A stretch of 58,685 nt of DNA from Methylobacterium terricola (GCF_006151805.1 NZ_VDDA01000027.1:1-58685); one strand, 5' to 3'; counted from the first letter of the stretch, positions 17,379-25,218 are shown. Numbers and translations are program-made. Notes: generated from the sequence alone by a model not told the origin.

Positions 17379-17639
17379 CTACCTCGCGCCGGGCGCGATC
17401 CCGTTTGCGGCAGCCCGCCCGCGCAGAAGCATGGCCTTGATCCGATGGTCCCGCACCATCCGACGCAGGGGCCGCAGGGCCGGGAGCGCTCCGGTGGGAT
17501 CGAGGCGGCAGGGGTTGTCGGCCAGGCTATTGGCCACCGCCTCGTGGATCTGTGCGGCCCAGAGGAGGTCCATCCGTGCCGCCGCGCCCGGCGGAGGCTC
17601 GGCCGAACGCATCAGCGGAGGAGGGTTCGAATGGCCCAT
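17379..17639 (-). CDS. Small hypothetical protein
   Basis: An 86-residue frame starting MGHSNPPPLMRSAEPPPG, with a helical middle (AQIHEAVANSLADNP) and a basic C-terminus (RRMVRDHRIKAMLLRGR). No family recognised and the ribosome site is weak. Composition looks protein-like; longer in-frame starts add only Arg-rich filler. A weak FNR-like site lies 128 bases upstream. Confidence 0.45.
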   Translation of the reverse strand: MGHSNPPPLMRSAEPPPGAAARMDLLWAAQIHEAVANSLADNPCRLDPTGALPALRPLRRMVRDHRIKAMLLRGRAAANGIAPGAR

Positions 17640-17766
17640 GACGTTTCTCGGGCTGAAAGCATGCCGGGGGTCGGCGGAACGCGCTCGCTTCGGGTTCCGC
17701 CTTCGATGACGGGACCTGCCTTGTCCGCTCGATCCTCCCGCATATCCGGTTCTGTTTCCCGGCCCC

Positions 17767-17780
17767 TTGGTCCAGGTCAA
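17767..17780. promoter_or_regulatory. Possible FNR/FixK box
   Basis: TTGGTCCAGGTCAA, between a small minus-strand gene and the deacetylase-like gene. Two bases differ from consensus and it is 127-177 bases from either start, farther than the other boxes. Confidence 0.3.
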
Positions 17781-17957
17781 CGACGGTCCCAGCCGTCGAC
17801 GCTTGGCTCGATGTGGGTTTCGGCGCACCCGAAGATCGCGTGAAACGTCTCGGACCCCGCTCGTCTCGTGTCCGGTGCTCGGAGCAACCGGCTAACCAAG
17901 GGCGCGACGGGGCGTCACCGACCACGATAGCGACACGCGCCGCCCGGGAGGCGACGC

Positions 17958-18950
17958 TTGACGACACTGCACCTCACACACACGGCCGCGCTTACCGACC
18001 TCGCGCCTCCTTGGCATCCCGAGCGGGCCAACCGCATCCGCGCCATCGAAGGCCGCCTGGAGCGGCAGCGCTTCGCGGCGCTCGTGCGCGAGCAGGCGCC
18101 CCGCGTTGCGCTCTCCGCCTTCCACAGGGCGCACGACGAAGCGTACGTCTCGGCCACGCTCGACGGGCTTGAGAGAGGCTGTATCTTTCAGCCCGACGGC
18201 GACACGCAGGTCGGACCCGGCACGCTGGAGGCGGTCCTGCGAAGCGCCGGCGCCGCGGTGCAGGCGGTCGACGAGGTCATGACCGGACAGGTTCGCAACG
18301 CCGTCTCCGTCATGCGCCCGCCCGGGCACCATGCCGGCCGGGCACGGTCCGCCGGCTTCTGCTTCTTCAACAACGTCGCGGTCGCCGCCCGCCACGCCCA
18401 AGCCGTCCACGGCGCCGCGCGGGTCTCCATCCTGGACTGGGACGCCCATCACGGGGACGGCACCCAGGAAATCTTCTGGGACGACACGACCGTGCTGTTC
18501 TGCTCGACCCACCAGTGGCCGCTCTATCCCGGCACCGGCGCGAAGAGCGAGTGCGGCGAGCACGGTACCGTCGTCAACGTGCCCTTTGCCGAGGGTGCCG
18601 ACGGCACGGTGTTCAGGGAGGCGTTGGCAACGTTGGTGCTGCCGCGCATCGCGGCCTTCGAGCCCGATCTCGTGCTCATCTCGGCGGGCTTCGACGCCCA
18701 CTGGCGTGACCCGCTGACCGGACTCGCCTTCGCGGAGGAGGATTTCCGCTGGGCGACGGAGCGGGTCGTCGACATCGCCGACCGCGTCTGCGGCGGTCGC
18801 ATCGTCTCGGTACTGGAGGGCGGTTACGACCTGATCGGCCTGGCACGCTCGGACGCCGCTCACGTCGAGGCCCTGATGGAGCCGCCGGCACGCCCGTTCG
18901 GGCGTGCGGCGGAGCAGGTGGTTGAGGTCACGGACCCGGCCGCGGCCTAG
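17958..18950 (+). CDS. Histone deacetylase/acetylpolyamine amidohydrolase family enzyme
   Basis: A 330-residue zinc hydrolase that removes acyl groups from amino groups; in bacteria the substrates are usually acetylpolyamines or unknown. Signature motifs: VMRPPGHHAG (catalytic His pair, near residue 121), FCFFNNVAVAA, LDWDAHHGDGTQ (zinc Asp and His, near 158) and ISAGFDAH (second zinc Asp, near 239), then LEGGYDL. Start is TTG 17958, eight bases after GGGAGG. Same strand as hemN within the FNR-box-rich island. Confidence 0.88.
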   Translation: MTTLHLTHTAALTDLAPPWHPERANRIRAIEGRLERQRFAALVREQAPRVALSAFHRAHDEAYVSATLDGLERGCIFQPDGDTQVGPGTLEAVLRSAGAAVQAVDEVMTGQVRNAVSVMRPPGHHAGRARSAGFCFFNNVAVAARHAQAVHGAARVSILDWDAHHGDGTQEIFWDDTTVLFCSTHQWPLYPGTGAKSECGEHGTVVNVPFAEGADGTVFREALATLVLPRIAAFEPDLVLISAGFDAHWRDPLTGLAFAEEDFRWATERVVDIADRVCGGRIVSVLEGGYDLIGLARSDAAHVEALMEPPARPFGRAAEQVVEVTDPAAA

Positions 18951-18972
18951 CGAGGCGTCCCGGCCGACCGGT

Positions 18973-19659
18973 TCAGAACCGGTAGGTGACGCCGGCGCCG
19001 ACGATCCACGGGTCGATGTCGACCCGGCCGCGGATCGCCCCGGCGTTGAGCTTCACCTTCGTGTCGAGGAAGAGCTTCTTGACGTCGACGTTCAAGCCCC
19101 AATGCTCGTCGAGCATGTAGTCGAAGCCGGCCTGGAGGGCGGGCGCGACGCTGTTCGACAGGCGGAAGCTCGTGAAGCCGCCCCGCTTCTGGTCGCCGAA
19201 GAAGATCGAGTAGTTCACGCCCGCGCCGAGATAGGGCTTGAGCGGGCCGAACCCGTCGAAGTGGTACTGCAGGGTGAGCGTGGGCGGCAGGATCCAGGTG
19301 CTGCCGATGCGGGTGCCCGCCAGGGTGCCGGCGCCCTGGATGCCGTGCCGCGTCACGCCGAGGATCAGCTCGGCCGCGATGTTCCTGGTGAAGAAATACG
19401 AGATGTCGAGTTCGGGAATGGCCGAGTCGGTGATGGCCACCCCCGCGCCGGCGAGCGGTGCGCCCGCTGCCGAGAGGCGGGCTCCCGGGTCGGGCAGGAC
19501 GCCGAGGGCGCGCACGCGCACCAGCCAGGGCGACCACATCGCCACGACGGGGGCCGGGGCCGGCGGCGCCGCGAAGGTCGACAGGTCGGCGGCATGGGCG
19601 CCCGGGAAGCCGCAGGCCAGGACGGCGGCCGTGGCGGCGAGGAGGGTGGTCTTACGCAT
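18973..19659 (-). CDS. OmpW-family outer membrane protein
   Basis: A 228-residue beta-barrel protein. Residues 1-23 are a signal peptide (MRKTTLLAATAAVLACGFPG, cut after AHA). Barrel features: LRV-like strand pairs, ELDISYFFTRNIAAELI, PPTLTLQYHF, KPYLGAGVNYSIFF, DEHWGLNVDVKKLF, and a final strand ending in Phe (GAGVTYRF). OmpW proteins form narrow channels for small hydrophobic compounds and are often under FNR control. The ATG at 19659 is chosen for the signal peptide; a perfect FNR box lies 71 bases upstream. Confidence 0.9.
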   Translation of the reverse strand: MRKTTLLAATAAVLACGFPGAHAADLSTFAAPPAPAPVVAMWSPWLVRVRALGVLPDPGARLSAAGAPLAGAGVAITDSAIPELDISYFFTRNIAAELILGVTRHGIQGAGTLAGTRIGSTWILPPTLTLQYHFDGFGPLKPYLGAGVNYSIFFGDQKRGGFTSFRLSNSVAPALQAGFDYMLDEHWGLNVDVKKLFLDTKVKLNAGAIRGRVDIDPWIVGAGVTYRF

Positions 19660-19730
19660 GGGTCCGTTCGCTTCAGGGAAGAGCCACGTTCGGCTGCCCG
19701 TCCACTCGCCCGTCCCGGAACCCACGGTCC

Positions 19731-19744
19731 TTGATCGGGATCAA
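19731..19744 (-). promoter_or_regulatory. FNR/FixK box of the ompW-like gene
   Basis: TTGATCGGGATCAA, a perfect TTGAT-N4-ATCAA site, 71 bases upstream of the OmpW-like start on the minus strand. Confidence 0.82.
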
Positions 19745-19859
19745 AACGGCCAAGCTTGCCCCCGTCCGCGGACCCGACGCGTCATCGGCCGGCCGCGGGC
19801 AAGGCGCTGCGGTCGGGTGTCCGACGGACGGACCAGAGCGCCTTGACCGCCGCGGCACC

Positions 19860-20021
19860 TCACACGCCTTGCCGGAAGCTTTCCCAGTCGCGGCCGTTCA
19901 GACTACCGTCCCGCTGCGGGGCGAAGAACCGGGCGGAGCATTCCCCCACCGGCAGCGCGAGGGCGACCGTCGACGATGCGGCGAGCGACAGCGCCGCGAC
20001 GGCGAGCAGGGTTCGGGTCAT
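19860..20021 (-). CDS. Small secreted protein, unknown
   Basis: A 53-residue protein with a clear signal peptide (MTRTLLAVAALSLAASSTVA) and a short mature part, LPVGECSARFFAPQRDGSLN, then GRDWESFRQGV. The C-S-A and W-x-x-F-R pattern resembles small exported proteins common in Hyphomicrobiales. AGGAGA about 10 bases upstream of the ATG supports translation. Upstream lies an FNR-type box at 20148-20161, 126 bases away. Confidence 0.6.
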   Translation of the reverse strand: MTRTLLAVAALSLAASSTVALALPVGECSARFFAPQRDGSLNGRDWESFRQGV

Positions 20022-20147
20022 AGCAAAGCATCTCCTGTGTGGGCCGCCGTCGCATTCAGACGAGTGGGCGGAATGGCGGTGAGCGGACCCGGACGGAGCG
20101 CGGCCGTGACGGGCATCCTTCCGTGCGCCTCTGCGGTGCAGCGACCC

Positions 20148-20161
20148 TTGCTCTGGATCAA
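20148..20161 (-). promoter_or_regulatory. FNR/FixK-type box
   Basis: TTGCTCTGGATCAA on the plus strand; near-consensus. Sits between the small secreted-protein gene (minus) and the stress-protein gene (plus), 70 bases before a second box, so it may serve the minus-strand gene. Confidence 0.55.
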
Positions 20162-20230
20162 GGACGCCCCGCGGCAGAAGCCGCTGGTCCTGGGCGCTGC
20201 GGCGCCCGCTCGGCGAGAGCCGTCCGTTTT

Positions 20231-20244
20231 TGCGCTGGATCAAG
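20231..20244 (+). promoter_or_regulatory. FNR/FixK-type box of the universal stress protein gene
   Basis: TTGCGCTGGATCAA, 65 bases before the stress-protein start. The same 14-mer occurs at 22388-22401, and its reverse complement at 22276-22289. Confidence 0.68.
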
Positions 20245-20309
20245 GATGAACCGCGACGGGTTGGCGAAGCAGCCTGCACGGATCTTCCATCCCGAACCGG
20301 AGCCGCTCA

Positions 20310-21116
20310 ATGTCCATCGCCAGCATCATGGTCGCCCTCGACACCGGCGAGGCGGCCGCCCGCCGCGTCCGCCTTGCCGCGGACCTCGCACGCCGGTTCG
20401 AGGCGACGCTCACCGGCGTCGCCGCCCGCAAGCTGCCGAACCCCGGCCCGGCCGCCGACATCGTGGCGGCGCAAGCCTCCTACGACGAGGAGCAGGCCAA
20501 GTATGGCCCGCGAGCTCGCGCGGGCCGAGGAGGTATTCCGGGCCAGCGCCGGAGCCGACATCCGCAGCGGCAGGCGGAGGCGGCACCCGAGGCCTTCCTG
20601 GTCCGGCAAGCGCGCGGCACCGACCTGGCCGTCGTCGGACGCGAGGTGGGACGCGCGGGGCATGATGCCATGGTGCCCGACCCGGGCACGGTGCTGATGG
20701 AGGCCGGGCGTCCGGTGCTGGTTGCCCTGCCTGGCGTCGAGCGCCTCGACGCGGCCCGCATCGTCATCGCCTGGAAGGACGCGCCCGAGGCGCGCCGCGC
20801 CGTCTCGGCCGCGCTGCCGTTCGTCGCGCGCGCGGACAAGGTCTTCGTGGCGGCGGCCGGCGCCGAGGCCCGCTTCGAAGGCGCCGACGAGGTCTCCGAC
20901 CTGCTGTGCCGCCATGGCGCGCACGTCACCACGAACCTGCTGGACGCGCCGGCCGGCGAGGTCGCGGACGCGGTGCTGCGCTTCGCCAAGCGCGAGGACG
21001 CCGACCTCGTCGTCATGGGCGGCTACGGCCACTCGCGGCTGCGGGAGTGGCTGTTCGGCGGCGTGACCCGGGACATCCTACGGACATCGCCGCTCTGCTG
21101 CCTGATGAGCCACTGA
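20310..21116 (+). CDS. Universal stress protein, two Usp domains, with an internal frame excursion
   Basis: A 268-residue tandem UspA protein: MSIASIMVALDTGEAAARRV starts the first domain, and ADLVVMGGYGHSRLREWLFG is the nucleotide-binding loop of the second. Between about 20502 and 20570 the main frame reads an unlikely Arg-rich stretch (YGPRARAGRGGIPGQRRSRH), while the +1 frame reads MARELARAEEVFRASAGA, the expected helix. One extra base near 20502 and a later compensating loss would explain this. The reading frame is open throughout, so a protein is still made. Upstream FNR box; overlaps the next gene. Confidence 0.82.
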   Translation: MSIASIMVALDTGEAAARRVRLAADLARRFEATLTGVAARKLPNPGPAADIVAAQASYDEEQAKYGPRARAGRGGIPGQRRSRHPQRQAEAAPEAFLVRQARGTDLAVVGREVGRAGHDAMVPDPGTVLMEAGRPVLVALPGVERLDAARIVIAWKDAPEARRAVSAALPFVARADKVFVAAAGAEARFEGADEVSDLLCRHGAHVTTNLLDAPAGEVADAVLRFAKREDADLVVMGGYGHSRLREWLFGGVTRDILRTSPLCCLMSH

Positions 21117-21442
21117 TGCACGCCTTTGATGCCATCACGGCCGCAGCGCTCCTGCTCTGCCTCGCGGCGGCCCCTGCCGCCGCCTGGGACGCCCGGGTCG
21201 AGCGCGGCCGCGCCCTGGCGCGTTCGGAATGCGCACGCTGCCACGCCGTCGGCCGGACGGGCGCGAGCCCGCTGCGGCAAGCCCCGCCGTTCCGGACGCT
21301 CCACGAGCGCTACCCGGTCGACGACCTCGCGGAGGCGCTCACCGAGGGCATCCGCACGGGTCACCCCTCGATGCCCGAGTTCCGCTTCAATCCGGACCAG
21401 GCGGAGGCACTGATCGCCTACCTGAAGACGCTGGAGCGGTGA
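21116..21442 (+). CDS. Small class I cytochrome c
   Basis: A 108-residue exported cytochrome. Signal peptide residues 1-23 (ITAAALLLCLAAAPAAAWDA), heme motif CARCH near residue 41 (SECARCHAVG), and HPSMPEF with the likely Met ligand, then a C-terminal helix (QAEALIAYLKTLER). Its ATG overlaps the stress-protein stop (TGATG), so the two are probably one FNR-controlled transcript. Likely a periplasmic electron carrier, perhaps to cbb3 (inference). Confidence 0.88.
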   Translation: MHAFDAITAAALLLCLAAAPAAAWDARVERGRALARSECARCHAVGRTGASPLRQAPPFRTLHERYPVDDLAEALTEGIRTGHPSMPEFRFNPDQAEALIAYLKTLER

Positions 21443-21449
21443 GGCGACC

Positions 21450-22190
21450 TCAACTGGCCGCCATCCGTTCCAGTCTTGAGAGGTCGATCAGGCGCGCGCC
21501 GCCGGGCACGAGCAGGACGGCGTGCGCCCGGTCGAGCCGGTTCAGGATGCGGCTGACCGTCTCGATGGTGAGGCCCAGATGATCGGCCATGTCCTGGCGC
21601 CCCATCGGCAACTCCACGGTGACGGAGGAGTGACCGATCCGCGCGTAGCGGTCCCGCAGCGACAGCAGGAAGGCGGCGACCTTCTCCTCGGCCGTGCGGC
21701 GCCCGAGCAGCAGCATCTGCTCCTGGGACAGGGTCAGCTCGTAGCCGGCACGCTCGTGCAAGCTCCTAAGCAGATGCGGCTTGGCCTCAACCACGGCGGC
21801 GAAATCCTCGCGACCGAACCGGCAGGTCCTCACAGGCCCGAGCGCCTCGGCCGAGACCGAGTAGCGTACCTGCAGCGCGAGGCCGAGGAAGTCGCCCGGA
21901 AGGGCGAAGCCCATGACCTGGCGCCGCCCGTCGGGGAGCAGGCGGGTGAGGCGCAGGGCGCCCTCGATCACGTTGAACACCGAGCCGGCCGGCTCGTCCT
22001 GGCCGAACAGGGTTTGGCCCTTGTCTAGGGTGAGGTGGTGGCTGAGCGCCTCAAGCTCCTCCAGCTCCGTCGGCTCAAGCACCGAGCAGACGCTGATCAG
22101 GCGCACCTTGCAGTCAGCGCAGCCGTTCTCCGAACGACCTTGGTGGCACGCCTGCGGAGTCCTCTCGCACGAGCCCGTATCGACCAGCAT
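21450..22190 (-). CDS. fnrN: Oxygen-sensing Crp/Fnr-family regulator, FnrN type
   Basis: A 246-residue transcription factor. The N-terminus has CADCKVRLISVC (C-x2-C-x7-C at residues 24, 27, 35) and a central Cys (VRTCRFGRED), the four-cysteine set that holds the O2-labile 4Fe-4S cluster in FnrN proteins. A cyclic-nucleotide-like beta-roll spans about residues 45-130 and the helix-turn-helix MGRQDMADHLGLTIETVSR is near residue 200. ATG 22190 is chosen to include the cysteines. An FNR-type box 85 bases upstream suggests autoregulation. Confidence 0.9.
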   Translation of the reverse strand: MLVDTGSCERTPQACHQGRSENGCADCKVRLISVCSVLEPTELEELEALSHHLTLDKGQTLFGQDEPAGSVFNVIEGALRLTRLLPDGRRQVMGFALPGDFLGLALQVRYSVSAEALGPVRTCRFGREDFAAVVEAKPHLLRSLHERAGYELTLSQEQMLLLGRRTAEEKVAAFLLSLRDRYARIGHSSVTVELPMGRQDMADHLGLTIETVSRILNRLDRAHAVLLVPGGARLIDLSRLERMAAS

Positions 22191-22275
22191 GCCGCCTCCC
22201 GTGCGGTCGGGCCTGCCGGGCCCGTCCCGGTCGCTCCCCGCCGCGCGGAGCATGAACCACGGGACACGCCGTGCA

Positions 22276-22289
22276 TTGATCCAGCGCAA
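22276..22289 (-). promoter_or_regulatory. FNR/FixK-type box upstream of fnrN
   Basis: TTGATCCAGCGCAA on the plus strand, 85 bases upstream of the fnrN start. It faces a second box at 22388-22401 in the divergent gap. Confidence 0.62.
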
Positions 22290-22387
22290 CGGAGGCACGC
22301 AGCGCCGTTCCCAGCCCCCGACGGAAGTCCGCTTCCGCCACAGCACCGCCGCGATAGTCGTCGCTCACGGAGGCCGCGCCGGATTCC

Positions 22388-22401
22388 TTGCGCTGGATCA
22401 A
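22388..22401 (+). promoter_or_regulatory. FNR/FixK-type box of a small unknown gene
   Basis: TTGCGCTGGATCAA, 57 bases before the small gene at 22459. Confidence 0.65.
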
Positions 22402-22458
22402 GGCCCCGGCACCGGGCCGCCGGTACGCACACGAGGTCGATGCCGGCCGGAGGCGAAG

Positions 22459-22674
22459 ATGCGCAAGTTCCTCGTCACCTTCGCGAAGACCGTGTCCGAC
22501 GATACCGGCCACGACCACGTCGTGCTGCAGCGGCGGGCGGTCATCGCCGCCAGATCCGACGTATCCGCCGCCTACGAGGCCAAGGCGATGTTCTGCAAGG
22601 CTGCCGGTGTATCTGACTGGCGGCTTCGGGCCGACACCTGTGAGGTCGTCGAACTCGCCCAACACGCGGCGTGA
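22459..22674 (+). CDS. Small unknown protein under an FNR-type box
   Basis: A 71-residue protein: MRKFLVTFAKTVSDDTGHDH, then VVLQRRAVIAARSDVSAAYE, and a tail with WRLRADTCEVVEL. The start has GGAGG about 5 bases upstream and lies 57 bases from an FNR-type box, which supports expression. Composition suggests a small alpha/beta soluble protein, with two Cys. No family recognised. Confidence 0.7.
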   Translation: MRKFLVTFAKTVSDDTGHDHVVLQRRAVIAARSDVSAAYEAKAMFCKAAGVSDWRLRADTCEVVELAQHAA

Positions 22675-22756
22675 GGCTGCCCTTCCAGAACCGGACCCAC
22701 GCCCCACTATCAAGGCCTCGCATTGGCGAGGCGCCCGAAAGCCCTTGAGAGACGCC

Positions 22757-23158
22757 ATGTCCACGCCTGCCTGCAAGTCCAACCCGTTAGATGCCTTCGG
22801 CATCGCCGCGACGATGGAAGGCTGGTGCTGCATGCTCAAGGCGGCCCGTGAGTTGAGGGACGTCGATGCCGAGATGATGGATACGCTACTGGATGCACAT
22901 GCCTCCGGCGGCATGGCAAAAGACTGGGATGCCGCCGCTAAGGTTCGCAGTCTCGCGACGTTGATGCGCGGCCTGCACCTCGAACCCGAGGCACTCAGGC
23001 AAAGCCGCCCCGAGATCGTGCGAGAACTGGAGGCGGCGTGCCTCGGCTGCGCGGAGCGGGCACGCTGCACGCGCGAGCTCTGGAGCGGGACGGCAGCGGA
23101 CACATACCCCGAGTTCTGCCCAAACGCCGCCTGTCTCGACGGGTTGCGCGAGGCTTGA
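22757..23158 (+). CDS. DUF6455-like cysteine-rich protein
   Basis: A 133-residue protein. A helical N-terminal part (FGIAATMEGWCCMLKAAREL) precedes a Cys cluster: ACLGCAERARCTREL (C-x2-C-x5-C) and EFCPNAACLDGL. This pattern (C-x2-C-x5-C followed by F-C-P-N) matches the DUF6455 family of Alphaproteobacteria, whose role is unknown; the cysteines suggest metal or Fe-S binding. Start ATG 22757, 82 bases after the previous gene. Confidence 0.72.
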   Translation: MSTPACKSNPLDAFGIAATMEGWCCMLKAARELRDVDAEMMDTLLDAHASGGMAKDWDAAAKVRSLATLMRGLHLEPEALRQSRPEIVRELEAACLGCAERARCTRELWSGTAADTYPEFCPNAACLDGLREA

Positions 23159-23274
23159 ATTGGCGGTGCGTCCGAAGCCGGAAAATCGGCGGGTACGTCC
23201 ACGTCCGCGCGATGGCGTCGGTCGTGACCGCCCACGAGGCGGGAAAGCTCCTCGCGCTCAGCACCTTTCGGAAG

Positions 23275-23955
23275 TCACTCGGAAAGGTCGGCCAGAGCCT
23301 CCATGTCGCGCAGGACCACCATCCGACGGTTGGGTGGCAGGGCGATCAGGCCGTCACGCTCCAACTGGGTTACGGCGCGCGAGACGCTCTCGACGGTCAG
23401 GCCGAGATGGTCGGCCATGTCGGTACGAGACATCGGCAGTTCCAACGCGGTCCCGCCGCAGGCCATCCGCCGCGCCATCGTGAGCAGGAAGGTGGCGATG
23501 CGTTCCCGGGCCGACTTCCGGCCGAGCAGCATCATGTGGTCCTGTGCCCGTTCCAGACCGCGCATCATCGAGGCCACGACCTCCCGCGCCAGCGCGCCGC
23601 CATCGCCGGCCAGCGCGCGGGGCTCGCGACGATGGACTTCGAGTTGCGCCTCGGTGACGGCCTCGGCGTTGAAGCGGTGCTCCGCGCCGGCTTCCAGGCC
23701 GAAGATGTCGCCGGGCAGATGGAAGGCGTCGATCTGGCGACGCCCGTCCGCGAGGAGCCTGTAGGTGCGCACCACGCCCGAAACCACCTTGTAGAAGGAG
23801 CCCGCCCGGTCGCCCTCGGCGAAGATCTCCGCCTCGGCCGCGACGATGCGTCGATGGCCGGGCCTCGCCTCCGTCGTCGGGAGCGGGAGGGCGCGACCGG
23901 GCAGCGACGTCGAGAAAACGGGCGGGAGGCCGGCGGTGGCGAGGGCGGTCTGCAT
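23275..23955 (-). CDS. fixK: Crp/Fnr-family regulator, FixK type
   Basis: A 226-residue regulator with a beta-roll (HLPGDIFGLEAGAEHRFNAE) and helix-turn-helix MSRTDMADHLGLTVESVSR, whose recognition helix resembles FNR/FixK (E-x2-S-R). The N-terminal cysteine set of FNR is absent, so like FixK it is controlled by FixJ rather than by its own O2 sensor. It is the last of a minus-strand run fixL-fixJ-receiver-fixK, which supports the name. Confidence 0.85.
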   Translation of the reverse strand: MQTALATAGLPPVFSTSLPGRALPLPTTEARPGHRRIVAAEAEIFAEGDRAGSFYKVVSGVVRTYRLLADGRRQIDAFHLPGDIFGLEAGAEHRFNAEAVTEAQLEVHRREPRALAGDGGALAREVVASMMRGLERAQDHMMLLGRKSARERIATFLLTMARRMACGGTALELPMSRTDMADHLGLTVESVSRAVTQLERDGLIALPPNRRMVVLRDMEALADLSE

Positions 23956-24036
23956 GGAAGCCTCCGGGTCGCGGAACGTGGTTCCATGGCTACGCCTGGT
24001 CCGGCCGCTGCGAAATTCCGTGCCTTTCCTAAGAGG

Positions 24037-24058
24037 CCCCCCTAAGGGGTTTTACGGA
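24037..24058 (-). promoter_or_regulatory. Candidate promoter/FixJ target upstream of fixK
   Basis: The 119-bp gap before fixK holds the near-palindrome CCCCCTAAGGGG followed by TTTTACGG. FixJ targets are degenerate and I cannot match one firmly; the call rests on position and symmetry. Confidence 0.25.
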
Positions 24059-24074
24059 GGCGTCTCGTCCTACC

Positions 24075-24452
24075 TCATGCCACCGCCGCGAGCGCGTCGC
24101 GGATGTTGTCGAGAAGTGCACCGTCCTCGAACGGTTTCTCGACCACGCCGTGGAAGCCCGTATGGCTCGCGCGTCGCAGAAGGTCGCCCGTGGCCCTTCC
24201 GGTGATCAGGATGGCAGGGAGCTCGACCGCGCGGTCGCGCAGGTGCCCGACGAGCTCCAGCCCGTCCATGCCCGGCATCAGATAATCAACCACGAGGCAG
24301 CCGGTCCGCGGCAGGGCAGCCTCGCGCAGCAGTTCGGCGCCGTCCTTGTAGAGGCGCACGTCCAGCCCTTCGAGTCCGAGGACGAACTTCAGGGAATCGC
24401 GGACGGCGGCGTCGTCGTCGACGACGAGCACCGGTCCTGTTCGCTTCGGCAT
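24075..24452 (-). CDS. Single-domain response regulator (receiver only)
   Basis: A 125-residue receiver: VLVVDDDAAVRDSL (acidic pocket), CLVVDYLMPGMDGLEL (phospho-acceptor Asp in VVDYLMP), LITGRAT (Thr/Gly switch) and VVEKPFED (Lys). No output domain. It sits between fixJ and fixK and has its own FNR-type box 54 bases upstream. Lone receivers in FixLJ systems (for example FixT-like inhibitors or phosphate sinks) can damp signalling; that role here is inference. Confidence 0.85.
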   Translation of the reverse strand: MPKRTGPVLVVDDDAAVRDSLKFVLGLEGLDVRLYKDGAELLREAALPRTGCLVVDYLMPGMDGLELVGHLRDRAVELPAILITGRATGDLLRRASHTGFHGVVEKPFEDGALLDNIRDALAAVA

Positions 24453-24506
24453 GGGGGCGTCCGATCCAGTCTCGTCCTCGCCTAGGTCGAACCGCGGGGA
24501 CGCGCC

Positions 24507-24520
24507 TTGATCTGCCTCAA
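24507..24520 (-). promoter_or_regulatory. FNR/FixK box of the lone receiver
   Basis: TTGATCTGCCTCAA, 54 bases upstream of the receiver start on the minus strand; one mismatch in the second half-site. Confidence 0.6.
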
Positions 24521-24597
24521 GCGCGGCGTCGCGTCCAAGCTCGGGGCGACGACCGTTCAACAAGGGCAGGGTGAGGCCGGTGTCCGGGCGACAAACG

Positions 24598-25218
24598 TCA
24601 GCAGCCGTCGGCGGATTGCCCCGCGACCAGGGCCATGCGGACGAGTTCGGACAGGCTTCCGGCCTGCAACTTGGCCATGACGTTGGCCCGGTAGATCTCC
24701 ACCGTCCGCGGGCTGATGCCGAGGTCGAGGGCGATGACCTTGTTGGCCTTGCCGGCGACGAGCCCGTCCAGCACATCGCGCTCGCGCTCGGACAGGGTGG
24801 CCAGACGCGTCCGCACCACCTTGGTCTCGGCGGCGCGGTCCGCGCTCCGTTCGGCCTGCGCCAGCGCCGACCGGACGCTGGCAAGCATCACCTCGTCGTC
24901 GAACGGCTTCTCGATGAAATCGCGGGCGCCCTCCTTCATGGCGGCGACGGCGAGCGGCACGTCCGCGTGCCCGGTCATCACGATGACGGGCGGCAGGGGG
25001 CCCCGCTGCCGGAGGCGGCGAAGGAACTCGATGCCGTCGATCTCGGGCATGCGCACGTCCGTGACTATGCAGCCGGTGGGCTCGGCGACGGCGGCGAGGA
25101 AGGCGCTCGCGGATTCGTGCACACGCACCGCCAGCCCGTCCGTGGCGAGCAGGAACGCCAGAGCCCGGCGCACCGCCACGTCGTCGTCCACGACATGCAC
25201 GAGCGTATCACTGGGCAT
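24598..25218 (-). CDS. fixJ: FixJ-type response regulator
   Basis: A 206-residue NarL/FixJ regulator. Receiver residues 1-120: HVVDDDVAVRRAL, CIVTDVRMPEIDG (phospho-Asp), VIVMTGHADVPLAV (FixJ-typical) and FIEKPFDD. LuxR-type helix-turn-helix near the C-terminus: LSERERDVLDGLVAGKANKV, with SPRTVEIYRANVM as recognition helix. The ATG at 25218 overlaps the fixL 3' end by 11 bases, so the pair is translationally coupled. Expected to activate fixK under low O2. Confidence 0.93.
   Translation of the reverse strand: MPSDTLVHVVDDDVAVRRALAFLLATDGLAVRVHESASAFLAAVAEPTGCIVTDVRMPEIDGIEFLRRLRQRGPLPPVIVMTGHADVPLAVAAMKEGARDFIEKPFDDEVMLASVRSALAQAERSADRAAETKVVRTRLATLSERERDVLDGLVAGKANKVIALDLGISPRTVEIYRANVMAKLQAGSLSELVRMALVAGQSADGC

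Noticed and set aside
17432..17445. CTTGATCCGATGGT as an FNR box
   Set aside because: Only one half-site matches and it lies inside the small minus-strand gene.
17320..17957. Longer frames between hemN and the deacetylase-like gene
   Set aside because: Only the 86-residue minus frame looks protein-like; others are Arg/Pro-rich and lack ribosome sites.
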